From assembly GCA_040264895.1 (NCBI GenBank), contig JBDQHL010000002.1:14064-78063 (forward strand): a stretch of 64,000 bases of DNA, given 5' to 3'. A program made the position numbers and the translations under genes. Under the pieces are notes generated by a model that was not told where the DNA came from, did no database searches, and saw only the letters and a list, made by a program, of their open reading frames with translations. This stretch comes from PGYR01 sp040264895 (lineage in GTDB: Bacteria > Bacteroidota > Ignavibacteria > Kapaibacteriales > UBA2268). Below are positions 25,148-34,611 of the stretch, in pieces. Numbering within the stretch: the first letter of the stretch is position 1; each line of letters opens with the position of its first letter.

Positions 25148-26247
25148 TTACTTAATTTTGGTAAGGATGATAAAAGATTCTGTTGTTACATCAAAGTCGT
25201 CATCTTCTTTTTTCATTTGCAAATCAAAAGTTCCACTGGAAGATGTCTCGAATATGCCTTCTATCGTAACTCTTGCGTTAAACCCATTGTAAAATTGAAA
25301 GTCCTCTATAAATTCATTAGAGTTAATTACTTGCTTATAATCTAAATTATCGTCAAACGCCTCTATCATAACAACACCTGACGATGGTAAACCGTTTAAT
25401 CTTATTGAAGGTCTTCTCTCCGTTCCAGTTGGAGCGAGTATCAAAATCCCCTTAATTTTATATACACTATTCGCATCAAGAGTAGCTGTAATATCAGTGA
25501 TATTTACATAAGTTGTTGTACTTACCGTCTGGTCAGATGACTTGGTTAATACCGTTACCTCTGGCAGTCTGCGCCACCGCCGCCGCCACCAGTGATTATC
25601 TTACCAGTGTTATCTAGTTGTATATTTTGTGTGCCGCCGCCAGCTAAACCGGGCATAGTAATGCCAGTTGTTTTAGCTTCTAATGCAGTAGCGCCATCTA
25701 TTGCTATCACTCCCTTGTTATTAACTTCATCATAACTAAGAGTCATTTCCGTACCACCAGTCATACCACCATCTGGCCCTACGTGAAGTGTATTACTCCC
25801 TACGTAAGCATCTTCCCACCTATTATCATCTTGACCAAGTGAGCTACTAGTGCTTGGTGGGCTGAAGTCCCCAGAATTATTAAAGACAGTCGTGCTACCT
25901 TGCATCATCAATAGTTGGTCAACTCTCTGTTGTGAAAACAAAGTGCCACCAACATATATATCTACGACCACATTCGTATTTATAGAGCTAGCACTAACGC
26001 TAGACAAATCTCCATTTGCACCAAGATGGTCAGCTAGTTCTACTATTACTATGCCATTATCATTGGGCGTCAAATTATTGGTTTCACTTATGAAAAGTGT
26101 TGAGTTAGTAGAATAGTCTTTAATTTCAGCTCTCACACTTTGTGAAGAAGTATTTGTAGTGTAATAAGCAACCTTAATAGGTTCTAATGATAGTGATGTA
26201 GATACTGAAAACAATATAGTTATAACTATTAGTAAAAGCTTTTTCAT
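25148..26247 (-). pseudogene. exported tail-fibre-like repeat protein split by a frameshift
   Basis: From ATG 26247: signal peptide (MKKLLLIVITILFSVSTSLS), then a beta-rich domain, then the fibre-like segment LGQDDNRWEDAYVGSNTLH, GKIITGGGGGGADCQR and a TAA near 25555. One frame over, the protein continues without a gap: LPEVTVLTKSSDQTVS, TTTYVNITDITATLDANS, then the C-terminal domain to 25148. Adding one base near 25558-25565 joins both halves (about 365 residues). NRWEDAYVGSNTLHVG followed by a Gly-rich linker is typical of phage-tail-fibre-like surface proteins of Bacteroidota. Whether the lesion is real is unknown; the two pieces may otherwise be read as two proteins. Confidence 0.65.
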
Positions 26248-26406
26248 AAATCCTCATAATTAACTTCAAATATTATGACGGAAATAAGCAATTTGTATAT
26301 TTTTCACAAGAACTACATAAACTGAAACTTTATACAAATACTATATTTTTAAATTAGTCTCACTTATTTCTTAGTTTCGAAATACTAAAAATTAACAATC
26401 ACAATT

Positions 26407-27669
26407 ATGACAAAATCAGCCGAAGAAGCAGTAAAGCATATAAAAAGTAATGACAATGTTTTCATTCATTCAGCTACTGCAGTTCCTACTTTGTTAGTAA
26501 ATGCAATGAGCGAACGACACAGTGAACTAAAGGATGTAAGTATCTACCAAATCCACACCGAAGGACCTGCGCCTTATTGTAATCAAGGTATGGAGGATTC
26601 ATTCCTTGTTAAGGCAATGTTTGTTGGCTCTAACACACGTAGTTCTATACGAAGCGGAAGAAATAGCTATATACCTATTTTTCTAAGTGAAGCTCCAAAA
26701 CTCTTTAGAAAAGGGACTATTCCAATCGACGTTGCTTTGATTACTGTTTCCCCACCGGACAGACACGGCTTTTGTTCTCTTGGTACATCAGTAGATATTT
26801 CTTTAGCAGCAGTCGAATCAGCAAAATTCGTAATTGCCCAGGTTAATGATAAGATGCCAAGAACTCATGGCGATGGAATTATTCACGTAAATGATATTGA
26901 CATACAAGTAGAAGGTAATAGGGATATATATGAAATTCATTATTCAGAACTTTCTGATGAGAACAAATCAATAGGAAGAAATATAGCAGAATTGATTGAT
27001 GACGGCTCCACATTACAAATGGGTATAGGGGCTATCCCAAATGCAGTATTATCTTTCTTAGGTAACCATAAAAATCTTGGAATTCATTCTGAAATGTTCT
27101 CTGATGGAATATTGCCATTAGTTGAGAATGGAGTGATTAATGGAATTCACAAAAAGAAGCACCCAGGCAAAATTGTATCTTCGTTTGTGGTTGGCAGCAA
27201 AAAGCTCTATGACTTTATTGATGACAATCCTGTTTTACATATGTTGGATTCTGATTATGTCAATAGCCCAAACGTAATTCAAAAAAATCCAAAAGTAGTA
27301 GCAATCAATAGTGCTATCGAGATTGATTTAACTGGTCAGGTATGTGCTGACTCAATAGGTTCAAAAATTTATTCTGGTGTTGGTGGGCAAATGGATTTCA
27401 TCCGTGGTGCTTCACTTTCAGAAGGCGGTAAACCTATAATCGCTCTGAGCTCAGTTACTAAAACAGGAGAATCTAAGATTGTGCCTTTCTTAAAACAGGG
27501 TGCAGGTGTGGTTACCACAAGAGCCCACATACACTATGTAGTTACCGAATATGGTGTAGCTAACTTGTATGGTAAAACTATTGACGAAAGAATAAATGAG
27601 TTGATTGGAATCGCTCACCCAATGCACAGGGAAGAACTTGAAAAGTCGAAAAAGCTATTGTTTTGTTAA
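26407..27669 (+). CDS. acetyl-CoA hydrolase/transferase family (4-hydroxybutyrate CoA-transferase-like)
   Basis: 420 residues, the length of the class I CoA-transferase Cat2/AbfT group. Key parts: the N-terminal VKHIKSNDNVFIHSATAVPT, GIGAIPNAVLSFL, HSEMFSDGILPL containing the catalytic glutamate (HSE), and GQVCADSIGSKIYSGVGGQM with the CoA-binding GVGGQ. Transfers CoA between carboxylic acids such as acetate, 4-hydroxybutyrate or succinate; the natural pair cannot be told from sequence. Convergent with the methyltransferase gene downstream. Confidence 0.9.
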   Translation: MTKSAEEAVKHIKSNDNVFIHSATAVPTLLVNAMSERHSELKDVSIYQIHTEGPAPYCNQGMEDSFLVKAMFVGSNTRSSIRSGRNSYIPIFLSEAPKLFRKGTIPIDVALITVSPPDRHGFCSLGTSVDISLAAVESAKFVIAQVNDKMPRTHGDGIIHVNDIDIQVEGNRDIYEIHYSELSDENKSIGRNIAELIDDGSTLQMGIGAIPNAVLSFLGNHKNLGIHSEMFSDGILPLVENGVINGIHKKKHPGKIVSSFVVGSKKLYDFIDDNPVLHMLDSDYVNSPNVIQKNPKVVAINSAIEIDLTGQVCADSIGSKIYSGVGGQMDFIRGASLSEGGKPIIALSSVTKTGESKIVPFLKQGAGVVTTRAHIHYVVTEYGVANLYGKTIDERINELIGIAHPMHREELEKSKKLLFC

Positions 27670-27680
27670 TTGGGTTTATT

Positions 27681-28370
27681 TTAAGCTACCACACAGTGGT
27701 AAATATAAGATACACCAAAGAATTGAGGATAACCCTTTACACTTTTAAATCTATCAGTACTCATTAAAAGATCAACAAACTCCTTTCCATAAGGAAAGTT
27801 ATCAATAGTTGTTGGCAGATAAGTATAAGCATCTTCATTATTAATAAGTATTTTACCAAGCTTTGGCATTAATCTTCTGCTATAAAACTCATAGATTGAT
27901 TTTAAAAAACCATTAGGTTTTCCGGTTTCTAAAATCATTAACTTTCCACCTGGCTTAGTTACTCTAGTTAGCTCTGCTAGACCACGATGTAGGTCGTCAA
28001 CATTTCTGATACCAAATGATATACTAACAATGTCAAATGTATTATCATCATAATGAAGATTCATAATGTCGGCTAATTCTGCCTCTACTGTAACGTCTTT
28101 CTTAAAAGCTTTCATTGGTAATTTTTTGAGCATATCAGAACAAAAGTCTGTTGCCAAAACTTTACCTTCTTTACCGGTTACTTTTTTGAATTCAATAGCC
28201 AAATCACCTGTACCCGAAGCAGTATCTAAAATATTGTCATCTGACTTTGCACCAGATAGCTTTACCAATCTCTTACGCCACAAATGATGCAAACCGAATG
28301 ACATTACATTATTCATGTAGTCGTAGTCATTAGATAAATTAGCGAACATATTTTTTACTTCTTCACTCAT
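27681..28370 (-). CDS. menG: demethylmenaquinone/ubiquinone methyltransferase (UbiE/MenG)
   Basis: 229 residues. FANLSNDYDYMNNVMSFGLH and WRKRLVK are the UbiE family start; SAM motif I is NILDTASGTGDLAIEF (about 44-59), then VLATDFCSDML, and DIVSISFGIRNVDD (UbiE signature). Performs the last methylation in menaquinone synthesis, expected in this phylum. Divergent from the EgtB-like gene, with a TATATTTG -7 element on the minus strand at 28416-28423. Confidence 0.94.
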   Translation of the reverse strand: MSEEVKNMFANLSNDYDYMNNVMSFGLHHLWRKRLVKLSGAKSDDNILDTASGTGDLAIEFKKVTGKEGKVLATDFCSDMLKKLPMKAFKKDVTVEAELADIMNLHYDDNTFDIVSISFGIRNVDDLHRGLAELTRVTKPGGKLMILETGKPNGFLKSIYEFYSRRLMPKLGKILINNEDAYTYLPTTIDNFPYGKEFVDLLMSTDRFKSVKGYPQFFGVSYIYHCVVA

Positions 28371-28415
28371 TGCTATATCAGATTATTTTATTACTTTTAT
28401 CAAACCTTTCACTCA

Positions 28416-28423
28416 CAAATATA
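28416..28423 (-). promoter_or_regulatory. candidate menG promoter -7 element TATATTTG
   Basis: Exact TAnnTTTG on the minus strand, 45 bases before the menG ATG in a 61-base divergent intergenic region. Confidence 0.5.
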
Positions 28424-28431
28424 ATATATAT

Positions 28432-29685
28432 ATGAACAAACATCTACCTCTTTATTCTAACTATATATCAACTCGTAAAATAACACAAAGCTTATGTGCT
28501 CCTCTCATAGAAGAAGATTACACTACTCAAGTGGATTGGTTTGTAAGCCCTCCCAAGTGGCATCTGGCACATACAACTTGGTTTTTTGAGACTTTTATTC
28601 TCATACCCAATTTGAAAGAATATAAGGTATTTGATGAAAAGTTCTCTTATTTGTTCAATAGTTACTACTTATCTAAAGGTGACCAATTAACGAAATCGGA
28701 AAGAGGAGTTCTTGCTAGACCACAACTTAATAAGATTATGGATTATAGAAAGCAAGTTGATTTAGCTATTGAGCAGTTACTAGGCAGTTGCTCTGAGTTA
28801 GAATATTCAAAACTAGAGTCACTGATGCATATTGGTATAAATCACGAACAACAACATCAAGAGTTGTTGCTTATGGATATAAAATACAACTATGCTTCTA
28901 GTAGCTTTAAGCCTAACTACGCTGATTCAAATTTAAAGTTTGATACAGATATATTGCCCCAAGAATTTCTAAAAGTAGACGAAGGAGTTTACTCTGTAGG
29001 ATTCGAAGGTGATGAATTTCATTTTGACAATGAAGTACCAAGACATAAACAGTACGTACATGATTGCCATATATCTAATAGATTAGTAACCAATAAAGAA
29101 TATCTTGGTTTTATAACTGATGGCGGGTACAAAGATCCCCTTCTTTGGTTGTCTGATGGTTGGGACTGGAAACAAAAAAACAACATTAAGAAGCCGCTGT
29201 ACTGGAATATTAATGATAATGGCTGTGATTACTTTACTTTACATGGACTGAGAGAGTTGGATCCTTCTGCACCTGTTAGTCATATTTCATTTTACGAAGC
29301 CAATGCTTTTGCTAAATGGGCTGGCTACAGATTGCCGACAGAATTCGAATGGGAAGTAGCTTGTAATAATTATAGTGCTGATGATTTGGAAAAAGCCAAC
29401 CTATTAGATAATAGATTTATGGCATTGCCGAATACAAGCGCTCCACAATGTATTGGTAATTTGTGGGTTTGGACTGAAAGTGCCTACTTGCCATATCCTA
29501 ATTATTTACAAGATAAGGGTGCATTGGGTGAATACAATGGAAAGTTTATGGTAAATCAGAAAGTTCTGAGGGGTGGCAGTTTCGCTACTCAGAGAAGTCA
29601 CATAAGGGCAACATATAGAAATTTCTATCACCCTGAATCGAGATGGTGCTTCAATGGAATCAGATTAGCTAAAAATAATGACTAA
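28432..29685 (+). CDS. egtB: EgtB-like sulfoxide synthase (DinB + FGE-sulfatase domains)
   Basis: 417 residues. DinB-like N-terminus (VDWFVSPPKWHLAHTTWFFE) supplies one iron histidine; the other two are in INHEQQHQELLLMDIKY (HxxxH, about residues 141-145). The C-terminal formylglycine-generating-enzyme-type domain runs from about 185 (VPRHKQYVHDCHISNRLVTN) to GYRLPTEFEWEVA and FNGIRLAKNN. EgtB joins cysteine or gamma-glutamylcysteine to hercynine sulfoxide in ergothioneine synthesis. The hercynine synthase EgtD, often adjacent, is not in the window, so the pathway may be completed elsewhere or this may be a related thiol-histidine enzyme. Confidence 0.88.
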   Translation: MNKHLPLYSNYISTRKITQSLCAPLIEEDYTTQVDWFVSPPKWHLAHTTWFFETFILIPNLKEYKVFDEKFSYLFNSYYLSKGDQLTKSERGVLARPQLNKIMDYRKQVDLAIEQLLGSCSELEYSKLESLMHIGINHEQQHQELLLMDIKYNYASSSFKPNYADSNLKFDTDILPQEFLKVDEGVYSVGFEGDEFHFDNEVPRHKQYVHDCHISNRLVTNKEYLGFITDGGYKDPLLWLSDGWDWKQKNNIKKPLYWNINDNGCDYFTLHGLRELDPSAPVSHISFYEANAFAKWAGYRLPTEFEWEVACNNYSADDLEKANLLDNRFMALPNTSAPQCIGNLWVWTESAYLPYPNYLQDKGALGEYNGKFMVNQKVLRGGSFATQRSHIRATYRNFYHPESRWCFNGIRLAKNND

Positions 29686-29972
29686 TTGTCAGGGGAGTGA
29701 CTATTTGACACCTGTCGTTGTGTCATATCTTTCTTCATAGATTTGATACCAAAGTTGATACCATAGATAAATATATAAATGAACCCGATAATACCTGCTG
29801 CTTCTAATATATTTATGCATTGCATTTTGAAGGTGTCGAATATCATTTTGTTACAGACGTTCTCTAAAGTAAACGACATAAATAGAAAAAGCCCGCCAAT
29901 AAAGAATATAAAAAATATTGTGCGGGCAATTTTTTCAATTGTAGTTTTCGTTCTGTTTTCGTTAGCTTTCAT
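29682..29972 (-). CDS. two-helix membrane protein coupled to an ECF sigma factor
   Basis: 96 residues with hydrophobic segments at about 16-36 and 52-70 and a charged cytoplasmic tail. Its ATG (29972) lies within the end of the sigma factor gene in another frame, an 11-base overlap, implying translational coupling. Many ECF sigma factors are coupled to a membrane anti-sigma factor; this one lacks a recognisable anti-sigma domain and is short, so that role is only a suggestion. Its 3' end overlaps the convergent egtB end by four bases. Confidence 0.6.
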   Translation of the reverse strand: MKANENRTKTTIEKIARTIFFIFFIGGLFLFMSFTLENVCNKMIFDTFKMQCINILEAAGIIGFIYIFIYGINFGIKSMKKDMTQRQVSNSHSPDN

Positions 29973-30519
29973 TGAGTGAAGTGTATAAACCGTTTAATTT
30001 CTTTCTTAAATGCAGAACAGCATATCTCTTTCTTGCTAAAAGAGTATTTATGTTTACGCCTGTTTCTTCTGACATTTCTCTAAACGAAATACCTTCAAAT
30101 TCATTTTTAACAAACACATTTCTTTGCTCATCTGGTAATTCTTTTAGTCCATCTTGTACAGAATCCCATATTGTTTTTCTAAGCAAATCGTCTTCAGGGC
30201 TAGCACCTTCGTCTTCTATGAAGTATTCGAAAGTATCCATTCCTTCTTCTTGTTGCTTCGGTGTTTGTAAATCCGAAAACGCCTCTGCGCGTTTCTTTCT
30301 GTATGAATCAATAATTCTATTTCTTACTGCAGTGAACACCCAAGATGCTATATTTTCTATTGGTTTTTGAACATTTTTAGATGCTGCTAAAACATTTGTG
30401 AATACATCTTGTAGGATATCTTCTGCTTCTTCCTGCGATCTTACTCTTTTTCTGATAAAACCTAGGAACTTCTTTCTATCGTTCTTGAACAACTCTTCTA
30501 TTTGTAATGCTAAATCCAT
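29962..30519 (-). CDS. ECF-type RNA polymerase sigma factor
   Basis: 185 residues. Region 2 is about 10-80 (RSQEEAEDILQDVFTNVLAA, ASWVFTAVRNRIIDSYRKKR), a 40-residue acidic linker, and region 4 is about 115-170 (LPDEQRNVFVKNEFEGISFR then GVNINTLLARKRYAVLHLRK), with a clear helix-turn-helix. Directs polymerase to a dedicated promoter set. Preceded by a 200-base AT-rich, gene-free region with T-runs; GAGG precedes the ATG by nine bases. Confidence 0.92.
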   Translation of the reverse strand: MDLALQIEELFKNDRKKFLGFIRKRVRSQEEAEDILQDVFTNVLAASKNVQKPIENIASWVFTAVRNRIIDSYRKKRAEAFSDLQTPKQQEEGMDTFEYFIEDEGASPEDDLLRKTIWDSVQDGLKELPDEQRNVFVKNEFEGISFREMSEETGVNINTLLARKRYAVLHLRKKLNGLYTSLNES

Positions 30520-30726
30520 CTTATAAATCCTCGTTTTTCTTCAATTATTTTAAATAAGACTATTTTACTCTTATTTAACCTCAATAACTATCTAAACGCA
30601 AAAAAGTTTCACTTTTTATAAACATTTTTTTAATTTTTGTTAAATTTTTTTATTTCACTGACATAATGTCAAGTAAATATAGTCTTAATCTGTATAATAT
30701 ATACGTGGGAATACCGTGCCAACAAT

Positions 30727-32325
30727 ATGATAAATCACAAAGCCACAATCTCTGCACTTGCTCACGAACTCTCTATTACAATAGGATACGAGATAGTAGA
30801 AATATATCAGCAGTCCAAAGGAGTGTTAATAATAAGATTAGAAAATAATTCTGAAACTATATTTTTAGAATTTTCTAATAATCAACCATATGATAGATTA
30901 TTTGCTAGGGTACTACACAAGAGAGCAAAAGCAAATACAATAGATTTATTTCAATTCTTAGTTGGTCAAAGGATTTCTAATATAGTACAAGTCAACGAAG
31001 ATAGGGTTTTGTGTATAAGCACTCAGGGCTATTTACTATTCTTTAAGCTATTTGGGCATAACCAATCTGATTTGGTAATTACAAATCACAAGCAAAAAAT
31101 AGTAGCTACTTATGCTGCTACCGAAAATGTAGAAGATCAGTTTGAGCTAGAAGAAAAAAGACCAACCTTACCTATAGATATGCCTGATGAAATAAAAGTA
31201 GAAAAGGCAATAAGAAGTAGTAGTTATTATTTGGGTAGGCACTATACTAATGATTTCATAGCAAAGAGTGAATTAGATAAAAACAAAACACTTGGTAATA
31301 TTAACAAACAGGAATTAACAAATACTCTGACAGAATATTACCTCACATTGGCTAGGTCAAGTAATTCATATGTCTATCAATTAACGGATAATGACTATCT
31401 TGTGAGTTTGATTGAGCTAAATGGCTACGAACTACACCAAAAGTTTGAAACGGTAAGTGAGGGTATTAGAACAAAATTTATTCGTGAGATTAGCCGCAAA
31501 TCATTAATAGAATTACAAAAGAAAGCCAACACTATCTTAACGAGAATAATAGCTAAAGATGAAAAAGCAATAAATAGAATAAAGCAGCTAGATGATGGAA
31601 AGGAAAAATCCGATATGTATCGTCACTTTGCTGAGCTTATGCTCTCGCAACCTAACCCGAGAGAAAAACACGGAAAAAAAATAGATCTGAAAGACTGGGA
31701 CGGTTCAAGTATAACTATTCCCTTGGACGAGAAATTAGACTTGGTTGATAATGCAGAGAAATATTTCAAAAAATCAAGCTCTATACTTAAGGAGCGAAAA
31801 ATCGCGAAACAAAAGCTACCAGAAATAGAAAAAAACTATGAGCTAGTAAAAGAGCTAAAAAGCAAAATAGATTCAGCTGATAATGTAAAAATTGTAGAAG
31901 ATATAATTTCTGAAAACAAAGCAATATTTGGAAGTATAATGAACAAGAGTAACAAAGAAGAAAGAGAAGATAAATATAAGAAGTTTGAACTTAGTGAAAA
32001 CTATACTCTATACGTTGGTAAAAACGCCAAGAATAATGATGAACTAACGCTCAGGTTTGCAAAACCTAATGATATTTGGTTGCACGCTAGGGGAGTTGGC
32101 GGTTCGCATTGTGTTATCCGAGTAGATGGAAGAAAACCAAGCAAAGGCATAATAAAAGAAGCGGCAGCAATAGCTGCTTATTATTCTAAAGCAAAAAGCT
32201 CTAACTTGGCTCCAGTGGCATACACTGAAAAGAAATATGTTAGTAAACCAAAGGGAGCTAATCCTGGAGCGGTTGTAGTTAGGCGTGAAGATGTAGTAAT
32301 GGTAGAACCTGGCTTACCAGAATAA
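30727..32325 (+). CDS. rqcH: NFACT family ribosome quality-control protein (RqcH/Rqc2 homologue)
   Basis: 532 residues with the NFACT layout: NFACT-N (about 1-190), helix-hairpin-helix/coiled-coil middle (about 240-400, many Lys/Glu), and NFACT-R (about 430-532) with LRFAKPNDIWLHARGVGGSH and the closing KPKGANPGAVVVRREDVVMV. Bacterial members bind obstructed 50S subunits and add alanine tails to stalled peptides. N-terminal nucleic-acid and D/N-R contact residues are divergent relative to Bacillus RqcH, as is usual for Bacteroidota. A TTG-free ATG at 30727 starts cleanly. Confidence 0.88.
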   Translation: MINHKATISALAHELSITIGYEIVEIYQQSKGVLIIRLENNSETIFLEFSNNQPYDRLFARVLHKRAKANTIDLFQFLVGQRISNIVQVNEDRVLCISTQGYLLFFKLFGHNQSDLVITNHKQKIVATYAATENVEDQFELEEKRPTLPIDMPDEIKVEKAIRSSSYYLGRHYTNDFIAKSELDKNKTLGNINKQELTNTLTEYYLTLARSSNSYVYQLTDNDYLVSLIELNGYELHQKFETVSEGIRTKFIREISRKSLIELQKKANTILTRIIAKDEKAINRIKQLDDGKEKSDMYRHFAELMLSQPNPREKHGKKIDLKDWDGSSITIPLDEKLDLVDNAEKYFKKSSSILKERKIAKQKLPEIEKNYELVKELKSKIDSADNVKIVEDIISENKAIFGSIMNKSNKEEREDKYKKFELSENYTLYVGKNAKNNDELTLRFAKPNDIWLHARGVGGSHCVIRVDGRKPSKGIIKEAAAIAAYYSKAKSSNLAPVAYTEKKYVSKPKGANPGAVVVRREDVVMVEPGLPE

Positions 32326-32387
32326 AAAAAGTGAGCTGTTATAGAATACCTCCCTCCATACTTAAAGTCTTTTCTATCTGAGATTAC

Positions 32388-33014
32388 TTATTTTTTGAAC
32401 TGGATGATGTTATTGTTTATTGTCATTTCAGAAGGATTGAAATTACTAGCAATCCATTGAAAAGTTCTATTTTTATAAATGAAGACATGAGTAAAATCAT
32501 TCTTATAATACCAATTATCGAAGTCAACATCATTAGTGTATATATTCGTTTTACAGTACAATCTGCCACCTGTGTTTAGCATATTGAACAATCTGCTAAA
32601 CTCTTCAAAAGGGTGATGGAAATGCTCTATTACCTCGCAAGCATAGATATAATCGTATTTGTTATTTAACAGGTCGGGGTTATCATAATAAATAGGGTCA
32701 TACTGTTTTACCACGAAACCATTATCACTTAGCTGTTTGTGGACAGCAGAGCCATTGCCAGCACCAAAGTCAAGACCAATATGTTCTGCAGTTTGGTTAG
32801 CAATAAGTAAATCAGTCAGCGGCTTAACAAAATCTTGATAACCCTCATCTTCAGGATCATTTTGGTGCTTTAGGTATCTTTCCTTTTCTTCTTGATAGCT
32901 TGGCAGCTTTGATTTAGGACGGAACAACCCCTCACAAGTATTACATTCATAGAATATATCCTTGTAGAAGGAAGTTCCTTCTGACTTACACATTGGGCAT
33001 TTTTCTATTTTCAT
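32388..33014 (-). CDS. methyltransferase with N-terminal zinc ribbon
   Basis: 208 residues. The N-terminus has two cysteine pairs (CPMCKS at 5 and CNTCEG at about 29), a zinc ribbon. SAM motif I is HIGLDFGAGNGSAVHKQL (about 78-95), and YDYIYACEVIEHFHHPFEEF with the typical VIEHFxxP and GGRLYCKTNIYT follow: a methyltransferase of the type-11/23 group seen in surface glycan or lipid loci. Acceptor unknown. It follows the channel gene on the same strand by six bases, suggesting an operon. Confidence 0.85.
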   Translation of the reverse strand: MKIEKCPMCKSEGTSFYKDIFYECNTCEGLFRPKSKLPSYQEEKERYLKHQNDPEDEGYQDFVKPLTDLLIANQTAEHIGLDFGAGNGSAVHKQLSDNGFVVKQYDPIYYDNPDLLNNKYDYIYACEVIEHFHHPFEEFSRLFNMLNTGGRLYCKTNIYTNDVDFDNWYYKNDFTHVFIYKNRTFQWIASNFNPSEMTINNNIIQFKK

Positions 33015-33020
33015 ATTCTA

Positions 33021-34124
33021 TCACTCCCTGTTGACCCACAAGTCAATTATTTGTGATATTTCATCGGATTCTTTCATTGCTAATATTTGTAAGTTTATAT
33101 CTCTTCTAATTGGACTTTTCGTAGGAAATACGAACCCATAGTTTTGTTTGTATAGCCCATTGGTAGTAAGAGTAAATTGCTTTTTATCCAACTTGTTGAA
33201 TATATATTCCAAAGGAATAATATCATATACAATAGCATCAATTTTACCACTATTCAATAACTTCAGTGCCTCTTCAATATCTGGAACTTCAATTGGCTTT
33301 CCACCATTTGCTCTTATATTATCAGAAAGTCTGGAAATAGAAGGTATAGCTACTTTTTTCTCTTTATCTATATCGTTTAAGCTAGTTATAGTCTGGCTAT
33401 TGCTATTGCTTGCTGTAAGTGTGCTAGCTATACCTGCTACGAATGACGTTGCCATAATTAATGATATTATCATCCAAGCACCTAGTATAACTTTCCCAGC
33501 AGCAGTTTTAGGTGAGTAATCTCCGTATCCGACAGTGGTCATGGTAACAATCGCTAACCATACACCTGTTCCAATTCCTTGTAATGGTTTGTCTCTAAAT
33601 TCCTTCAGCTCTCCTTTTCGCTCTACTAACCATACCAAAAAACCTACTAAAGTTAGTATAAGGACAAGCCCAAAAACAGCGTAAAGAAAATTGATACTAA
33701 AAAATGGAGCCAACCTATCCCATATAGTAACTTCAACTACTGGAGCTAGTATAGCAAGCTCTGTGTTGTAGTATGGCTGGGAGAACGAGATCTGTTTTGC
33801 TCTTTCTAGGTTGATAGTAATAGGACCGATGAGTAAATCAATTTTGTTTGAAGTTACTGCATTTATTCCTTCCTTTACAGAATTGTAATGTATGTATTTA
33901 AAGTCATAGTTGAGCTCGAAAGCGATATCTTTCCAAATATCAATTATTATACCTTCTGGATTACCTGTATGATAAAGAAATGGAACCGAGCCAGAATACC
34001 CTACTTTAAGTTGTTGTCTAGTCTGTAAGTTAGCACTACTGTCTATTTCTAATTCTTGACCAATTGAGGGTGTCAAAAAACATAGAAATAGTAATGATAT
34101 TATTATATATTTATTTTTACTCAT
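33021..34124 (-). CDS. prokaryotic glutamate-receptor-like ion channel (GluR0 type)
   Basis: About 367 residues from ATG 34124 (signal peptide MSKNKYIIISLLFLCF); an ATG at 34136 is also possible. The S1 half of a periplasmic solute-binding domain spans about 40-135 (LKVGYSGSVPFLYHTGNPEG, then NKIDLLIGPITINLERAK). Then come a membrane helix (about 148-171), a pore loop with TTVGYGD (about 196-202) and a second helix (about 213-238), and finally the S2 half (IPSISRLSDN to LWVNRE). This S1-TM-pore-TM-S2 order is that of the GluR0 family: ligand-gated K+ channels that open on binding an amino acid. Ligand not known. Confidence 0.9.
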   Translation of the reverse strand: MSKNKYIIISLLFLCFLTPSIGQELEIDSSANLQTRQQLKVGYSGSVPFLYHTGNPEGIIIDIWKDIAFELNYDFKYIHYNSVKEGINAVTSNKIDLLIGPITINLERAKQISFSQPYYNTELAILAPVVEVTIWDRLAPFFSINFLYAVFGLVLILTLVGFLVWLVERKGELKEFRDKPLQGIGTGVWLAIVTMTTVGYGDYSPKTAAGKVILGAWMIISLIMATSFVAGIASTLTASNSNSQTITSLNDIDKEKKVAIPSISRLSDNIRANGGKPIEVPDIEEALKLLNSGKIDAIVYDIIPLEYIFNKLDKKQFTLTTNGLYKQNYGFVFPTKSPIRRDINLQILAMKESDEISQIIDLWVNRE

Positions 34125-34419
34125 AGTTATAAACATACTAAATTTTTATTTGATGATAAAAAGTCTTCTACTTTAGTCTCATTAGCCTTCATAAATTCTC
34201 CTATTTGATATATAACGATGATAAAATAGAGATTTTTTCACTTTTACCCAAAATTATTTATGATTCTAAAGATTCAAGAATTGGAAATTGAAGTTATTTC
34301 CACTTTTATAATATAATAACGGTTCTCTGTTTTGAGATGTATTCATATCGACTACGCTCTGTGTAAACAATACATATCTACTGTGCTAATTTCAAGCATT
34401 TCGACAAGCTCAATGCACA
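34125..34419. repeat. gene-free region with one dispersed repeat copy
   Basis: No coding signal; AT-rich with A/T runs. Bases 34396-34418 copy the element at 17099-17122 (GCATTTCGAC and GCTCAATGCAC on both sides of a three-base variable core). A related degenerate stretch, ATCGACTACGCTCTGTG, lies near 34348-34364. Confidence 0.6.
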
Positions 34420-34611
34420 TCAATTACCCCCTTCCTCATTCTCCACCTGGCCCTTACGTTGGTATGAGCGGTAAAGTAGAAAAAGGTACAGAATAGTTAC
34501 TAAGGTGGAAGGTAGCCAGCCGAAGCCAACTACATAGTAGAAGAAGAAATAGCTACCAAGACCAAGCAAGGTAAGTGCAGCAAATTTCTTTGGGTTTGTG
34601 TCTAATTTCAT
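34420..34611 (-). CDS. small two-helix membrane protein
   Basis: 63 residues: two hydrophobic segments (about 12-30 and 33-48), then a charged tail (RSYQRKGQVENEEGGN). Start overlaps the stop of the HD protein gene (bases 34608-34611), so the pair is translationally coupled. No family recognised. Confidence 0.65.
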   Translation of the reverse strand: MKLDTNPKKFAALTLLGLGSYFFFYYVVGFGWLPSTLVTILYLFLLYRSYQRKGQVENEEGGN

